Positions 22,495 through 35,600 of a stretch of DNA of 64,000 bases are shown here, one piece after another (position 1 is the first letter of the stretch; each line of letters opens with the position of its first letter). The notes below the pieces were generated by a model. The model was not told the DNA's origin. It was given only the letters and a program-made list of their open reading frames with translations, and ran no database searches. The stretch covers positions 4,538,521 to 4,602,520 of the forward strand of contig NC_079223.1 of NCBI RefSeq assembly GCF_029633865.1, given 5' to 3'. This stretch comes from Lampris incognitus (Eukaryota; Chordata; Actinopteri; Lampriformes; Lampridae). The position numbers were made by a program, and so were the translations under genes.

Positions 22495-24600
22495 TAGTGG
22501 CGTTTGTGAGTAAAGGTGCATGCAGTACGCCAGTGTGGCTGTAGCAGCAGAGGAAGCTGATGACTACATGGCATTACTGTGAAAAAAGTAAACCAATTCG
22601 GGGTGTTACAAATATCATGAGATGCTAATGACACAGGTGTTCTGTCAAATGTCTGGTCTCTAGTTAACCACTGGCGGGGTGTTTAGTTCGCAGGTGGTGG
22701 CTTTAGTGTCTTTTATTGGACCTCGTGTTATCTTATTTATCACAATTTAGTTGGATTATTTCCCGAGTGTCTACTTAGAAAAACGAGGCGGTTTTAAAGG
22801 GACAGGGTGTTTATTTGGGGTTAAATAGGACAGGTTTACTTTTTTTTTTTTTTTAAGTGTAAGTAATAATCATTTGTGTTTGTCAAACTGGAATTAGTCT
22901 TATGGTTACCTGCTTAGTGTTTAGTCTTCCTTTCAGTCCCGTGAGCTAGACTCTTAATGAGAGCGGGCCTTCAGCTGTACTAGTCACAGAAGAGAGTTCA
23001 GATTGCTAAAAGCGCTCCGGCCGTGAGGCGCTGTGCAGCTGCAGCACCTGGGTGATTCTTCAACCAGGCGGTTCCTCTGGCCGCAGGCGAGAGTTTCAAG
23101 GAGCGACGACGACTTTTGTGTCGCGTGGGAGAAAACAGTTAGTGTACTGGTCAGAGTTGGGTCGTGTTGGCTATGAAAAACAGATGTGTGATACTTTTTC
23201 AGTTTGTGGAAAATTCAAACGTGGCAGCATCTCACTGTTGTGGGCTTGTCCCCAACCCTGACCTTCTAACTTCCCCTCTACAATAAAGTCATAAAAATGG
23301 TGACCTTCATTAAATCTTTACTTTGCATTTTCTCATAATAATTTAAAAAGACATATTTCAAATTCACATGGTTTATATATGTGCAGTTTGCACACTTGTT
23401 ATAGTTAAATGTGGCTGTCCCTCATACAGACATGTGCCATCACATCACACCCAACATTTTAGAGCAACAACATTTCTCCAAATAACAACAACGTGGTTGC
23501 CACGGAAACGAGAAGTGCCAGAGGCGCGTGAGCATCATGGCAGAAGCGTGACTTGTTCATGTCACACATGTGAAGGTTTATATGTGCTGATCTGACAGGA
23601 TGGTTATTACAGGTCATTACCAAACACCTTACTAGCTGAGTGTTTAGTTCAGAAATAAGAAGTTTCTCTTTAGTCACGTATATTCATTGTACATTGTATG
23701 CTAGCTAACAAGTTAGCTTAGCGAGTCCAAGACTTGGCCAACCTTTTCTCCACAAAGTGAAAACTGTCATTAGCATCACGTGTCATTACGTCACATGTTG
23801 CTGTTACCACTTTGAGAAAAGCATCACAACATCAAACTTATTGTGTAGGACGATCAAAGCTATGCTATAGCATGTTTGTTCCACACCGCTTAACAGAGCT
23901 TCTGGAGAACAGAAGAAAAAACAGATTTTAAAGACATTTATTTATTTTTTTCAAAATTTTGAAAAGCCAAAAGTGCCCCAAATTGAAGAATCACCCACAT
24001 ATACAGTCTGTCAGGTTGAATGACAAAAATGGGGAAAAGAAAAAGATTAGCAGACACTGATGGAGTGCAGACATGGCAAACCAAGTGCGTTGGTCTCATT
24101 CAGCGGCAGCTTACTGTCAGAGCAGGAACAGCAGTTTGTTGATATACTACACGTGTGCTCGGTGCCAGTCTCCAAGTTTGATGTGTTTAAGACAGTATTA
24201 TGATAGCGTGTGGGGACGTCTTACCTCTTTTAACTCCACATCATTCTCACAGTCATGCTAGTGCGAAAAGTCAATATCTGTTTAATGATGTGAAACTTAA
24301 GAGAATAGATTGAGGAATAGGGAAAGAAACGTATTAGTCTTTAAACAGTGGTTGTCCATTATCATTTGAGAAGGTAATTCAATATTCATGGATAATTTAG
24401 CATCACTATAAATCATCTGACACATGACTCATTTGGGGTAGATTGGAACTTCCAGTAATCTGGGTTTACTTTACGTTGATGCTTTTGCTGTTACCTGCAC
24501 GCTCGAGGCATGGCGCTTAACCCCACCCCCCCCACCCCACCCCCAATACGTCAGGCTTTCCTGATGAAAACTGTAGAAGAAAAACATCAGTTCGTACCAC
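22061..24600. other. no gene recognised; long (TG)n at 22413-22493
   Basis: The (TG)n run is about 80 bp. A G-rich run lies at 22244-22276 and a T run near 22840. No exon-like sequence was recognised in the remaining AT-rich DNA. Confidence 0.5.
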
Positions 24601-24722
24601 CCGTCCATTATCCAAGCCGCTTATCCCAACCGGGGTCGCGGGGAGGCTGGAGCCTATCCCAGCAGTCATTGGGCGGCAGGCGGGGAGACGCCCTGGACAG
24701 GCCGCCAGGCCATCACAGGGCC

Positions 24723-24785
<63 letters not shown>

Positions 24786-25006
24786 TCACAACTCAGTACG
24801 GCTGAGTCACCTGACCTACATGTCTTTGGACTGTGGGAGGAAACCGGAGCCCCCGGAGGAAACCCACACAGACACGGGGAGAACATGTAAACTCCACACA
24901 GAGGACGACCCAGGACGACCCCCAAGGTTGGACTACCCCGGGGCTCGAACCCAGGACCTTCTTGCTGTGAGGCGACCACGCTAACCACTGTGCCACCGTG
25001 CTGCCC
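24601..25006 (-). mobile_element. SINE family B with long (CA)n
   Basis: Runs from CCGTCCATTATCCAAGCCGC to GTGCCACCGTGCTGCCC, with (CA)n at 24723-24783. TTCGTACCACC before and TTCGTACCCCC after are the probable target-site duplication. Confidence 0.9.
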
Positions 25007-26330
25007 AATTCGTACCCCCTATACCAATTAACAGCTACCTATTTAGAGAGGCTTACACACGTTTTTGTACTGTATGTTATTTTTATTAAACACTCTATGT
25101 ACAAATACAGATTAAACACAACACTTATTGTACACTACACACTGTACATGTCTGACTGCTTGCAACCCCAACACAAAAATTTGTCTTCCACGATCACTAT
25201 CTAAAGTCTTAGAATGTTTATTATGAAGCTATCGACCTTGTTTGCTGACCTTACGGCGCCATCTCAGATTTGCCGTGATGAGAATCAAACAATCGTAAGC
25301 GAACTCTGGTAAAATGTCACGTGTCGAAGGATGCATTTAGATTATGAACATTATTAGTACCGTCATTATTTGTGCGCTGTGGTAATGAAAAGTCATGCTG
25401 CCCCGTGCATGAGTTTTAATCATCACACCAAACTTAAGAGGATTTTACAGTCGTCTCTTAAATTTTAGGAAAGGTCAGGTTTCCGGCCTGCCGTGTGTTA
25501 GAGTTCCTCTGGGCGTCGTGTTTATTCCATAGGAGTGTTGTGGGGCTACTCAGCAATGCGTTACAACATTATTAATGTCTTGATGAAATGGCAAACGTTA
25601 GTCTGAGAGCAAATAGTGTGACAAGTTGCGGCTTGTTGAGTTTTAATGAGGTACTTCTGAAATCAGTAATGAGTAATTAAATCAATGTCTCATCCATTCA
25701 TGACGTCGTAAGTAACGAGCCCAACACTGATCTATAGAACGTGAAAGAGTAAAGCTAGCCAGACTACTGCCCTTGCATTTTAACCAGGCGTCAACATGAT
25801 TATGCATGAACAACCATATTCTTTGTTTGTTTTCCAGACAGTACAGACACGTTGGATGTGAAGAAGGCTGTGAAACTCAATAAGGGTAACTCAAAGGCCA
25901 GTGAAGCTAGAGGAAATGTGCAAAACAACCTTAACACCCAACAGACTCCATAAAAGCACTGTTTCCTAACGTGTAGCCTGAGCCCCACCAGAGGGCTCAT
26001 TAAAGAAAACACTGCAGGAAGCAAAAACACACGGCCAGAAGAGAGAGAAAAGCAAGGGGCCTTGCTGCAAAAATACATATCCAAAAACACTGCACTAAAA
26101 GCAATATAAGAAAACTTCACTTTTTTATACTCGGAGCGATGACAAAAAAAAATTAAAAAAAATTGGCCCCCACAAGTTTCTCCTAACCAGGGTCCCCGGA
26201 TGTTCAATATAATCAATTTGAAGAAACTCCTCCGTGAACAGACTAGAGTGGTATGGACATTAAAACAAGCCATGGCCTCTCAACAGCAGTGTTTCCATGC
26301 ATAAATGAGAGAAATGTCCAAATGTCTCTT
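25007..26330. other. 3' flank of khdrbs2; no feature recognised
   Basis: AT-rich. A 157-codon minus-strand frame (25800-26273) lies just beyond the candidate 3' UTR but has no family resemblance. Confidence 0.4.
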
Positions 26331-26603
26331 TTTATTTCCTCGGTGAATTGTTTTTAGCGTCACAGTCTACCTTAATTTAGTGTTCCATATCAAAAGGATA
26401 AACAAAGACTCGGTAATCTAAAAAATAATAATACTGCTGCAGTGTTGTAGTTTATGCTTTAGGTACATAATGGGGTTCCTCGACAAAAAGTCCTGAAGGA
26501 GACAGATGAGAGAGGAATGTCTGTTACAGTTTATGAGGAAATTAGAAAAGAAAAAAAAATCTCAATTTTTCTTCCATTTGTAGGTAAAAGATTGTGAGCA
26601 CCT
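26331..26603 (-). other. khdrbs2: candidate khdrbs2 3' UTR with AATAAA
   Basis: On the minus strand the first AATAAA after the stop lies at 26331-26336 (TTTATT on the plus strand), about 270 nt downstream, so cleavage near 26300-26320 is plausible. The segment is AT-rich and has no long ORF. A longer 3' UTR using later signals cannot be excluded. Confidence 0.4.
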
Positions 26604-26698
26604 TCAATATCTACCATAGGGATGCTCTCTGTAGCCCCCTCTAGACAGTCGTAATGCTGGGGCTTTGAGGCTTGGACGGGTAGTTGTCCACTCCTCCT
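26604..26698 (-). CDS. khdrbs2: khdrbs2 terminal coding exon and stop
   Basis: 95 coding nt after acceptor TGTAATTTTTGCAG. With the G left by the previous exon it reads [14 protein letters not shown], then [15 protein letters not shown] and TGA at 26604-26606. The basic, Tyr-ending C-terminus is the conserved nuclear localisation region of Sam68/SLM proteins. Too short for most ORF finders; identified from the conserved tail and splice frame. Confidence 0.94.
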
Positions 26699-29600
26699 CT
26701 GCAAAAATTACAGTTAGAAACACATCGTAGCAAGATATATTACAAGGTGCACGGACAAGAAAACGCTCAGCACAATGTTTACTCTAACAACCACGTAGCC
26801 CATCATGCCTTGGTGATGCAGTTATCCCATGAAACCAAAAGCATCAGTACACCCGTTAACTGCAATGTCTTGATTTTGATCTGCTATCCATCCAAGACAT
26901 GGACAGTCAAGGAATTGTTTCTTTTTATTGTAGGTAGAACAGGCTCTTACTTTCTCCACAGAGACTCGACCCTGTGCATCACTGTAGTCCACTGACTTCC
27001 GGTTTCTACTGCAGCGGTCACACCAGTTTCCTGTTTGTTGGCGTGCGCTATTGACAATGGCATATTTTTTGCGATGCCTGCAAGATTTACCATGGATAAA
27101 TGTCAACCACATGCACAGAACTGTCCACACACTTCCACCTGCACCTCCCAGCACACGGGTGGCACGTTTCAAGTTGTACATATCAAGAAACCCGTGTGCT
27201 GGGAGGTGCAGGTGGAAGTGTGTGGACAGTTTGTGCATGTTGTTGACATTTATCCATGGTAAATCTTGCAGGCATCGCCAAAAATATGCCATTGTCAACA
27301 GCACACATCAACAAACAGGAAACTGGTATGACCACTGCAGTAGAAACCGGAAGTCAGTGGACTACAGTCATGCACAGGGTCGATGGTCCACTGAAAAAGC
27401 AAAACGAAACAGAGTTCTGGCTTTGTCTGTCAGTAGCTTATTTTCAAGCTCCAAATTACATAAAGACGACGAGCCATTATGCATTAGTCTGGCACAGCCA
27501 TCCTGTGACCTTGTTACTGTTGTTCACGGTTACACTTTATTTTAGGGGGTCGGAAATTACCTAGTAATAAGGTGGTAATTATCACGTAATTTCTTAGAAA
27601 TGAGGTTTAAATTACTTTGTAATTTGGGTTAGGGTTAGGGTTAGCTGTAAAATTACCTGTAAAAACTACCACCTCAATAGCTAGTGTGAACTACTAATAA
27701 GTCTGACCCTTTAGCCGAGCGGTTAGTGATGTCGCCTTGTGGTGCAGTACACCCCGTATCGAATCCCGCACCGGGCAAGAAAATAACCGGTTACACTAGG
27801 AAATTACAAGGTAATTTCAATCTTATTTCTAAGAAATTACATGATAATTACCACCTTATTGCTAGTGTAAACTACTAATAAGACACGTTAGCCTCTAGCT
27901 AACGGGTCTGGCCCTTTAGCCGAGCGGTTAGTGATGTCGCCTTATGGTGCTGTACACTCCGTATCGAATCCCGCACCGGGCAAGAAAATGACCGGTTACA
28001 CAAGGTGATTTCAATCTTATTTCTAAGAAATTACGTGATAATTACCACCTTATTGCTAGTACTGAAATCAAGTGTTACCGTTGTTCACTGCATGAACCAC
28101 TGTCCGGGCAGTGTCTCAGGTTTGAAAAATGGGGGGCAGCAACGGCTGTTTACAAACAAACCAAAACACAGCGGGTGGTTTTCATTTCCGCTTCAGTCCG
28201 CGTAGCACTGACCAATCACGTTCGAGTAGGCGGTGCTTCCTACAGGAACCTGCCGTGGTTGCGTGTGTCCAAAATGGCGTTTGGACCTAAAACGCCTACA
28301 AAAGGGATCTTGCTGCTTGTGTGTTGTGTGGAGCTACGTTCGACTCGTGTCGACTACTCGTGAAACCGTCCGGTCGCAGACGTCGTTTCTCAACCCCAAC
28401 GTCACGTTTCGACTTGCTAATCCGACAGTGCACAGGGGGTAAGCACGGGGGTAAGCACAGGGGGTAAGCACAGGGGGTAAGCATAGGGGTAAGCATGGGG
28501 GTAAGCATGGGGGTAAGCACGGGGTAAGCATGGGGGTAAGCACAGGGGGTAAGCACGGGGTAAGCATGGGGGTAAGCATAGGGGTAAGCATGGGGGTAAG
28601 CATAGGGGTAAGCATGGGGGTAAGCATAGGGGTAAGCATGGGGGGTAAGCATGGGGGTAAGCATGGGGTTAAGCATAGGGGTAAGCATGGGGGGTAAGCA
28701 TGGGGGTAAGCACGGGGGTAAGCACAGGGGGTAAGCATGGGGGTTAGCATGTCGTTAGCTTGTTTGAAAGTTGGTCACGATTCTTACCGCGTTTATGAGG
28801 GAGATCTACGCTGAAGTCCTGCATTGTTTCTGTGCACTGTTTCACTAAAATGACTCAAATGACTCTGGACGGTCAATGTGACCGCCGGTTTTCAGACTCT
28901 ATATTCTGCCAAGATAAACACCCAGTTGGGATATTAATGCATTACATATGTTAGTGTGTGTGTTAGGAAACGACTGACACCAAAATTAACATTTTGTCAA
29001 CTATAATAGTATTTCTAAACAATTTAAACTTCAGAGAAACATGGTTGAACTGGAGTAGCAAAATCGAAAAAGGGAAAATATTGCCTGAAAAACAAAAGGG
29101 AAAACACATATTGCTAATCTGACTAATGCAACAAGGCCTATAACACGAGACATGTAAAAAAAAGAACTGAAAAATATTGAAACAGTCCCAAACAACGACC
29201 GGAACTTAAAAACTACTAGAACGGTTTTTAAACTCTATATTCTGTCAAGATAAATACCCAGTTGAGATATTAATGCATTACATATGTTTGTATGTCTGTT
29301 AAGAAACTGACACGAAAAATTAACATTTTAACAACTTTAATACTATTTTTCAAGCAATTTCTATCGCCGCTGTCCAACGCCTGTAAATACTGCAAGGCCT
29401 CGGTGGTAGTCGTGGTGCGTCTGGAACCAGACATGTTGGACATCATCACACATCAAGTTTAGACTATTTCTCTGCACTGGAGGGCGCTAGTGTGTTTCTA
29501 GGACAGAGCAACGAACTTCACGTAGGAAATGACGTGACAACACACGTCATAAATACTGACGTGACGCACGACCAAATTACGGTCGTTTTAGGTAGATCTT

Positions 29601-32600
29601 ATGATAACTTTTTTTGTGCAATTGGTCTAAAACTCGTTTTAATGCAAATATATGCAGTTTTAGGGGAATTCAGGGAGTGGCAGGTCTGTATCTTTTTTCC
29701 CCACAAACTTATTAAACTTGGAAAATCCAAAACGGTCATAAAGACCGTCTTGGTCGTTCTTTAAAGGGCGCTGAGAGTGGCCAGACTGGTTTCGCGAGTC
29801 AAACTAATTTGATCTCGCGAGAGCAGGAGGCTGTGCCAGGCTTTTTATGTATGGCACAAAAAAGAGGGTGCTTATGGAGCAGAAAATCAAATTGCTGCCC
29901 GCTCAATTTTCCTTTGGTCCACACCTAACAGGTCCACAACACCCCAGTGTGCCATTCATTGTGCCGTAAATGAATGATCCTGCAGACCTGGTGTGGCCAC
30001 CGGCTTATGTGCAGAGTGAGGGGTACCTAGCTGGTAACAGCTCTCTGGTATGAGCTAAGCCTACAAAAGTACATATATTCAAAAGGCAATGCACGCCACC
30101 TACAGCGCATCCGGAAAGTATTCACACCCCTTCACTTTCCCCACATTTTGTGATGTTACAGCCTTATTCCAAAATGGATTAAATTCCTTTTTTTCTCATC
30201 AATCTACACACAATACCCCATAATGACAAAGTGAAAAAAGTTTTGTAGAAATTTTTGCAAATTTATTAACAATAAAAAACTGAATATTGCATGTACATAA
30301 GTATTCACACCCTTTGCTATGACACTCAAAACTGAGCTCAGGTTCATCCTGTTTCCACTGATCATCCTTGAGATGTTTCTACATCTTGATTGGAGTCCAC
30401 CTGTAGTAAATTCAATGGATGGGACATGATTTGGAAAGGCACACACCTGTCTGTATAAGGTCCCACTGTTGACAGTGCATGTCAGAGAAGAAACCAAGCC
30501 ATGAAGTCAAAGGAATTGTCTGTAGACCTCCGAGACAGGATTGTATCGAGGCACAGATCTGGGGAAGGGTCCAAAAAAATGTCTACAGCTTTGAAGGTCC
30601 CGAAGAGCACAGTGGTCTCCATCATTCGTAAATGGAAGAAGTTTGGATCCACCAGGACTCTTCCTAGAGCTGGCCGCCCAGCCAAACTGAGCAATCGGGG
30701 GTGAAGGGCCTTGGTCAGGGAGGTGACCAAGAACCCGATGGTCACTCTGACAGAGCTCCAACGTTCCTCTGTGGAGATGGGAGAACCTTCCAGAAGGACA
30801 ACCATCTCTGCAGCACTCCACCAATCAGGCCTTTATGGTAGAGTGGCCAGACGGAAGCCTCTGCTCAGTAAAAGGCACATGACAGCCCGCTTGGAGTTTG
30901 CCAGAAAGCACCTAAAGGACTCTCAGACCCTGAGAAACAAGATTCTCTGGTCTGATGAAACCAAGATTGAACTCTTTGGCCTGAATGCCAAACGTCACGT
31001 CTGGAGGAAACCAGGCGCCTCTCATCACCTTGCTAATACCATCCCTACAGTGAAGCATGGTGGTGGCAGCATCATGCTGTGGGGATGTTCTTCAGCAGCA
31101 GGAACTGGGAGACTAGTCAGGACCGAGGGAAAGATGAATGGAGCAAAGTACAGAGAGATCCTTGATGAAAACCTGCTCCAGAGCGCTCAGGACCTCAGAC
31201 TGGGGTGAAGGTTTACCTTTCAACACGACAACGACCCTAAGCACAAAGCCAAGACAAGGAAGGAGTGGCTTCGGGACAAGTCTGTGAATGTCCTTGAGTG
31301 GCCCAGCCAGAGCCCAGACTTGAACCCCATTGAACATCTCTGGAAAGACCTGAAAATAGCTGTGCAGCGACGCTCCCCATCTAACCTTACAGAGCTGGAG
31401 AGGATCTGCAGAGAAGAATGGGAGAAATACCCCAAATATAGGTGTGCCAAGCTTGTAGCTTCATACCCAAGAAGACTTGAGGCTGTAATCGCTGCCAAGG
31501 GGGCCTCAACCAAGTACTGAGCAAAGGGTCTGAATACTTATGTACATGCAATATTTCAGTTTTTTATTTTTAATAAATTTGCAAAAATTTCTACAAAACC
31601 TTTTTTTGCTTTCTCATTATAGGGTATTGTATGTAGATTGATGAGAAAAAAAAGGAATTTAATCCATTTTGGAATAAGGCTGTAACATAACAAAATGTGG
31701 GGGAAGTGAAGGGGTGTGAATACTTTCTGGATGCACTGTATATACAGTGGACTGGGCTTCAACTGTCACATCTGCTGCTCTCGTCAAATTCAGCCGATAA
31801 CTGTCAAGCAAAGTAAGAAGGGGTGTCGCATGTAGGAGCTTTTCGCTGAAATAGTGATTAGGAGTGGGCTGCAGCCACAAGCCTCTCTCCATTCATCTCC
31901 TCCCTGAGAAACATAATCTTTTTTATGGATGGTGGTGTGGGAGCAGTCAGTAGTGTTGAAGACACTGTCAGAACTATCACACGAAGAGCCAGCTCATTTC
32001 AATTAGGTCCAAGCTTTTTTATTAAATGATTTATTTTTTTAGCTGTTTGAAGGGAGGTGTATTGAAAATCCTGATTCGTTTCCATGAATAAAGCTGATAC
32101 ATGCCAGCTGTTGTTCTCTTACATACCATGAAATGTCAAATCCGAAGAGATTAGAACAGAAATATGAAACATCGTGGAGTGGATTTGCATTATAGAATAT
32201 ATTATGAATTATTGATTAAAGTTTTGGAAAAACTCAGTGCATCTTGAGATAGTATACAGTGGTGAATAACTGAAAAAATAACACAATACACGAGAAAAGT
32301 AGTAATTCAGGTTCGAACCTAATTATGTAAGGTGCCAAGTGTGGAGAGTACGCCTTGGCACATTAAAAACGTTGCCCTGTTGTAGTAAATCATCCTTACC
32401 GTAGTTGCTGTAGGCTTCATCGCTGGTTCCATGCCCATATTCGTAATATTCTGAAATGCTGAAATCGGAAACATTTATGTCAATCAAAAGTGTCATCAAA
32501 GTATAAAATGTGTGAAATTGATAAAAATGTGAATTGAAATTGCTTCAGGTCTACACATGTTGTACATACATCCTTACTTAAACATCGCTAGCCAGATTCA

Positions 32601-35600
32601 CACAGACTCAAAATAACTTGCAACAGAAATGTGTGCAGTGTTGATAAGAGGTGGTTTTGTATGTTTACCAAGTTGGTGTGCACTACAAACCATATTTCTG
32701 GTTTGGCTAATGTCACTTAAACTGGACTTTTATCCTGGATCATGTAAAAATGTGAGGATTTAATTTCATATTGTGTAGCAGAATAATGTTGAAGCATACA
32801 GTTGTGTTTGCACAGAATGCTAACTATGCAATAATGGATTTATCTTATTCCCCGATGTTACCCCTTTAAGAACAAAATGGCTGAGTGAACCTTTACGTGT
32901 TTGTAAAAAACCTGGCTGGGAATGGAAGGCAACATGACCTGGGACAGACTTAGTTTGACAAAGTGGGAATTGATCAGAGAAACAATTTGTGAGCCGTGTG
33001 GCTTGGAAGGAAAATCGCCTCGGCGAGCCGAAGATGCATTTATTTAACCGCGTATTACCTTCTTGACTGATTACTGTAGCTGTCCTCATATGCATCGTAA
33101 CTCTCGTCATCGTATTCTCCGTCATATCCGTCGTCGTAGGACTGAAATTGGGGAAAAGACAACTCTGTTAGAGAGACTCCTCTCCCTCATTGTTCATAAC
33201 GAACTACAGTACCGAAGTGATCAATACGGAGCTCCTCTGGGAAATCTCATTATCCTAAGGAAATAACACAGCATGTCCAGCAAAGTACTGATTAAGGTTA
33301 GCAGGCATGGCCGGATTAACTACCCACGGGGCTCCAGGGCAAGCGTGTGCAGTGGCGCTTTTTGGCATAAGCAATATAGGCAATTGCCCAGGGCGGCAAC
33401 TCCTAGAGGAGCGCACACAGCTCTCTTGACACACACACACTTGTGTCATCTTGCCCAGGGCGCCAAATGAGCCAGAACCGCCACGGAGCATGTGAAGTTA
33501 ATGTGAACTATAGCAAATCCGTGGAGTAAACAAAGACCGTGGCTTGAAAATCCCACGTTGACACAGACGGCAGCTTTGCCCTTTCTCCAACAGAGACTAA
33601 AACTGGGGAGGATCAACATACACTGTATTATCATGGCAGCAGACAACATCAAGAGATGGTTTTAGACTTAAGTTTGGGGCCCTTGGGGCGTCCGGGTAGC
33701 ATGGCGGTCTGTTCTGTTGCCTTCCAACACAGGGATCGCCGGTTCAAATCCCCGTTACCTCCGGCTTGGTTCGGCATCCCTACAGACACAATTGGCCGTG
33801 TCTGCGGCTGGGAAGCCGGATGTGGGTATGTGTCCTGGTCGCTGCACTAGCGCCTCCTCTGGTTGGTCGGGGTGCCTGTTCAGGGGGGAGGGGGGGCAAT
33901 AGTGTGATCCTCCCACGCGCCACGTCCCCCTGGTGAAACTCCTCACTGTCAGGTGAAAAGAAGCAGCTGGTGACGCCACATGTATTGGAGGAGACATGTG
34001 GTAGTCTGCAGCCCTCCCCGGCTCAGCATGGGGGGAGCAGCAACCGGGATGGATCGGAAGAGTGGGGTAATTGGCCAAGTACAATTGGGGGGAGAAAGGG
34101 AGGGGGAGAAAGGCCCCCCCACCCCCCAACCCCCCAAAAAAGGTTTGGGCCCTTTTGTATTTTGAATCAATGCTTTTGTTCAAATGCAATGTCCCAGAAC
34201 TTTCAGGGCCCCTGGTGGCTTTGGACCCCCTTGCTTGTTTAGTAATTCAGCCGTGTCTGAAGGGAAGAAGTGTCTTTATAGTGGAGCCTAACTGACAACT
34301 TCTGTGCCGTTAAGCCAACTCAAAAAGAAAAGAGATCTGAACTACTGATAAGAAGCCTTTAATAAAGTAACTACAAGATATCGGTCGATAACAAAGCTTA
34401 AATACTGGTGTCCGGGTAGCGTAGTGGTCTATTCCGTTACTTACCAACACAGGGATCGCCGGTTTGAATCCCCGTGTTACCTCAGGCTTGGTCGGGGGTC
34501 TCTACAGACACAATTGGCCGTGTCTGCGGCTGGGAAGCCGGATGTGGGTGTGTGTCCTGGTCGCTGCACTAGCGCCTCCTCTGGTCAGTCGGGGCGCCTG
34601 TTCAGGGAGGAGGGGGAACTGGGGGGAATAGCGTGATCCTCCCACGCGCTACGTCCCCCTGGTGAAACTCCTCACTGTCAGGTGAAAAGGTGCAGCTGGC
34701 GACTCCACATGTATGGGAGGAGACATGTGGTAGTCTGCAGCCCTCCCCGGGTCAGCAGAGGGGGCGGAGCAGAGACCGGGACGGGTCGGATCAAGTGCAG
34801 CGACCAGGACACATACTCGCATCCGGCTTCCCACCCGCAGATACCAGATACGGCCAATCGTGTCTGTAGGGACGCCCGAGCAAGCCAGATGCAACACGGG
34901 GATTCGAACCGGCGATCCCCGTGTTGGTAGGCAACAGAATAGACCGCTACGCCACCCGGACGCCCACAAAGGTTAGATACTGTTCCAGTGGAAATGTGTG
35001 AGTGGCGAGCAGTGTAGCTACAGTTAAATACAGCAATGTGTTTTTGTCATTTCCACTTTTGTGTTTCTGGTTTGTGTGAGACCAAGCCTCTATGATCAGC
35101 CTTTGGCGGCAGCCGCTGTGTAGTAGTTGTGGTTGACTGTTCTAATGTGTGCTGATCCTTTGCTGTCAGTGAGAAGTTTACTGTCGGCCTGATCTTCTCC
35201 GTTACAGGAGCAGGAGTTTCCCCAACCGCCGAGTCTCGCTACGTCAGAGCGGTGTGTCAGCGGTAACGCTGCTTGTTTCTTTCATCACAACCCAAACTCC
35301 TTCGTTAAATGTCTACAGACTCATAAAACTGTTCCCTCTCTGAGGATACAGTCCATTTCCACAGGAGCAGCTTGGCTCATCCTCTGATCCAGGAGCAGAT
35401 CTGGGTCGGGAGTGACCCCTCAACGTCTGGCTTTGCATTTGATTCATATTGCAAACGGCGTGGGACGTCGGTGTGCAGCAAATCCAACAACAAAACCCAA
35501 CAGTCGAGGCGCTGTGCTGCAAACCTGTAACACACCGCGGCGGTTTTCTTTTGTCGCCCAACACGAATTGATACTGCTGCGGTTCTTTCATGGCTTTATT

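Noticed and set aside
25800-26273. 157-codon minus-strand ORF next to the khdrbs2 3' end
   Set aside because: No family resemblance; probably chance in the 3' flank.
26822-27564. Several overlapping ORFs of 75-164 codons
   Set aside because: They arise because the palindrome gives mirror-image frames on both strands.
28296-28750. MLTP/AYPH repeat ORFs, 130-138 codons
   Set aside because: Minus-strand reading of the G-rich minisatellite.
28432-28755. CRISPR-like regular direct repeats
   Set aside because: Units are contiguous without unique spacers and the genome is eukaryotic; the same holds for 37177-37421.
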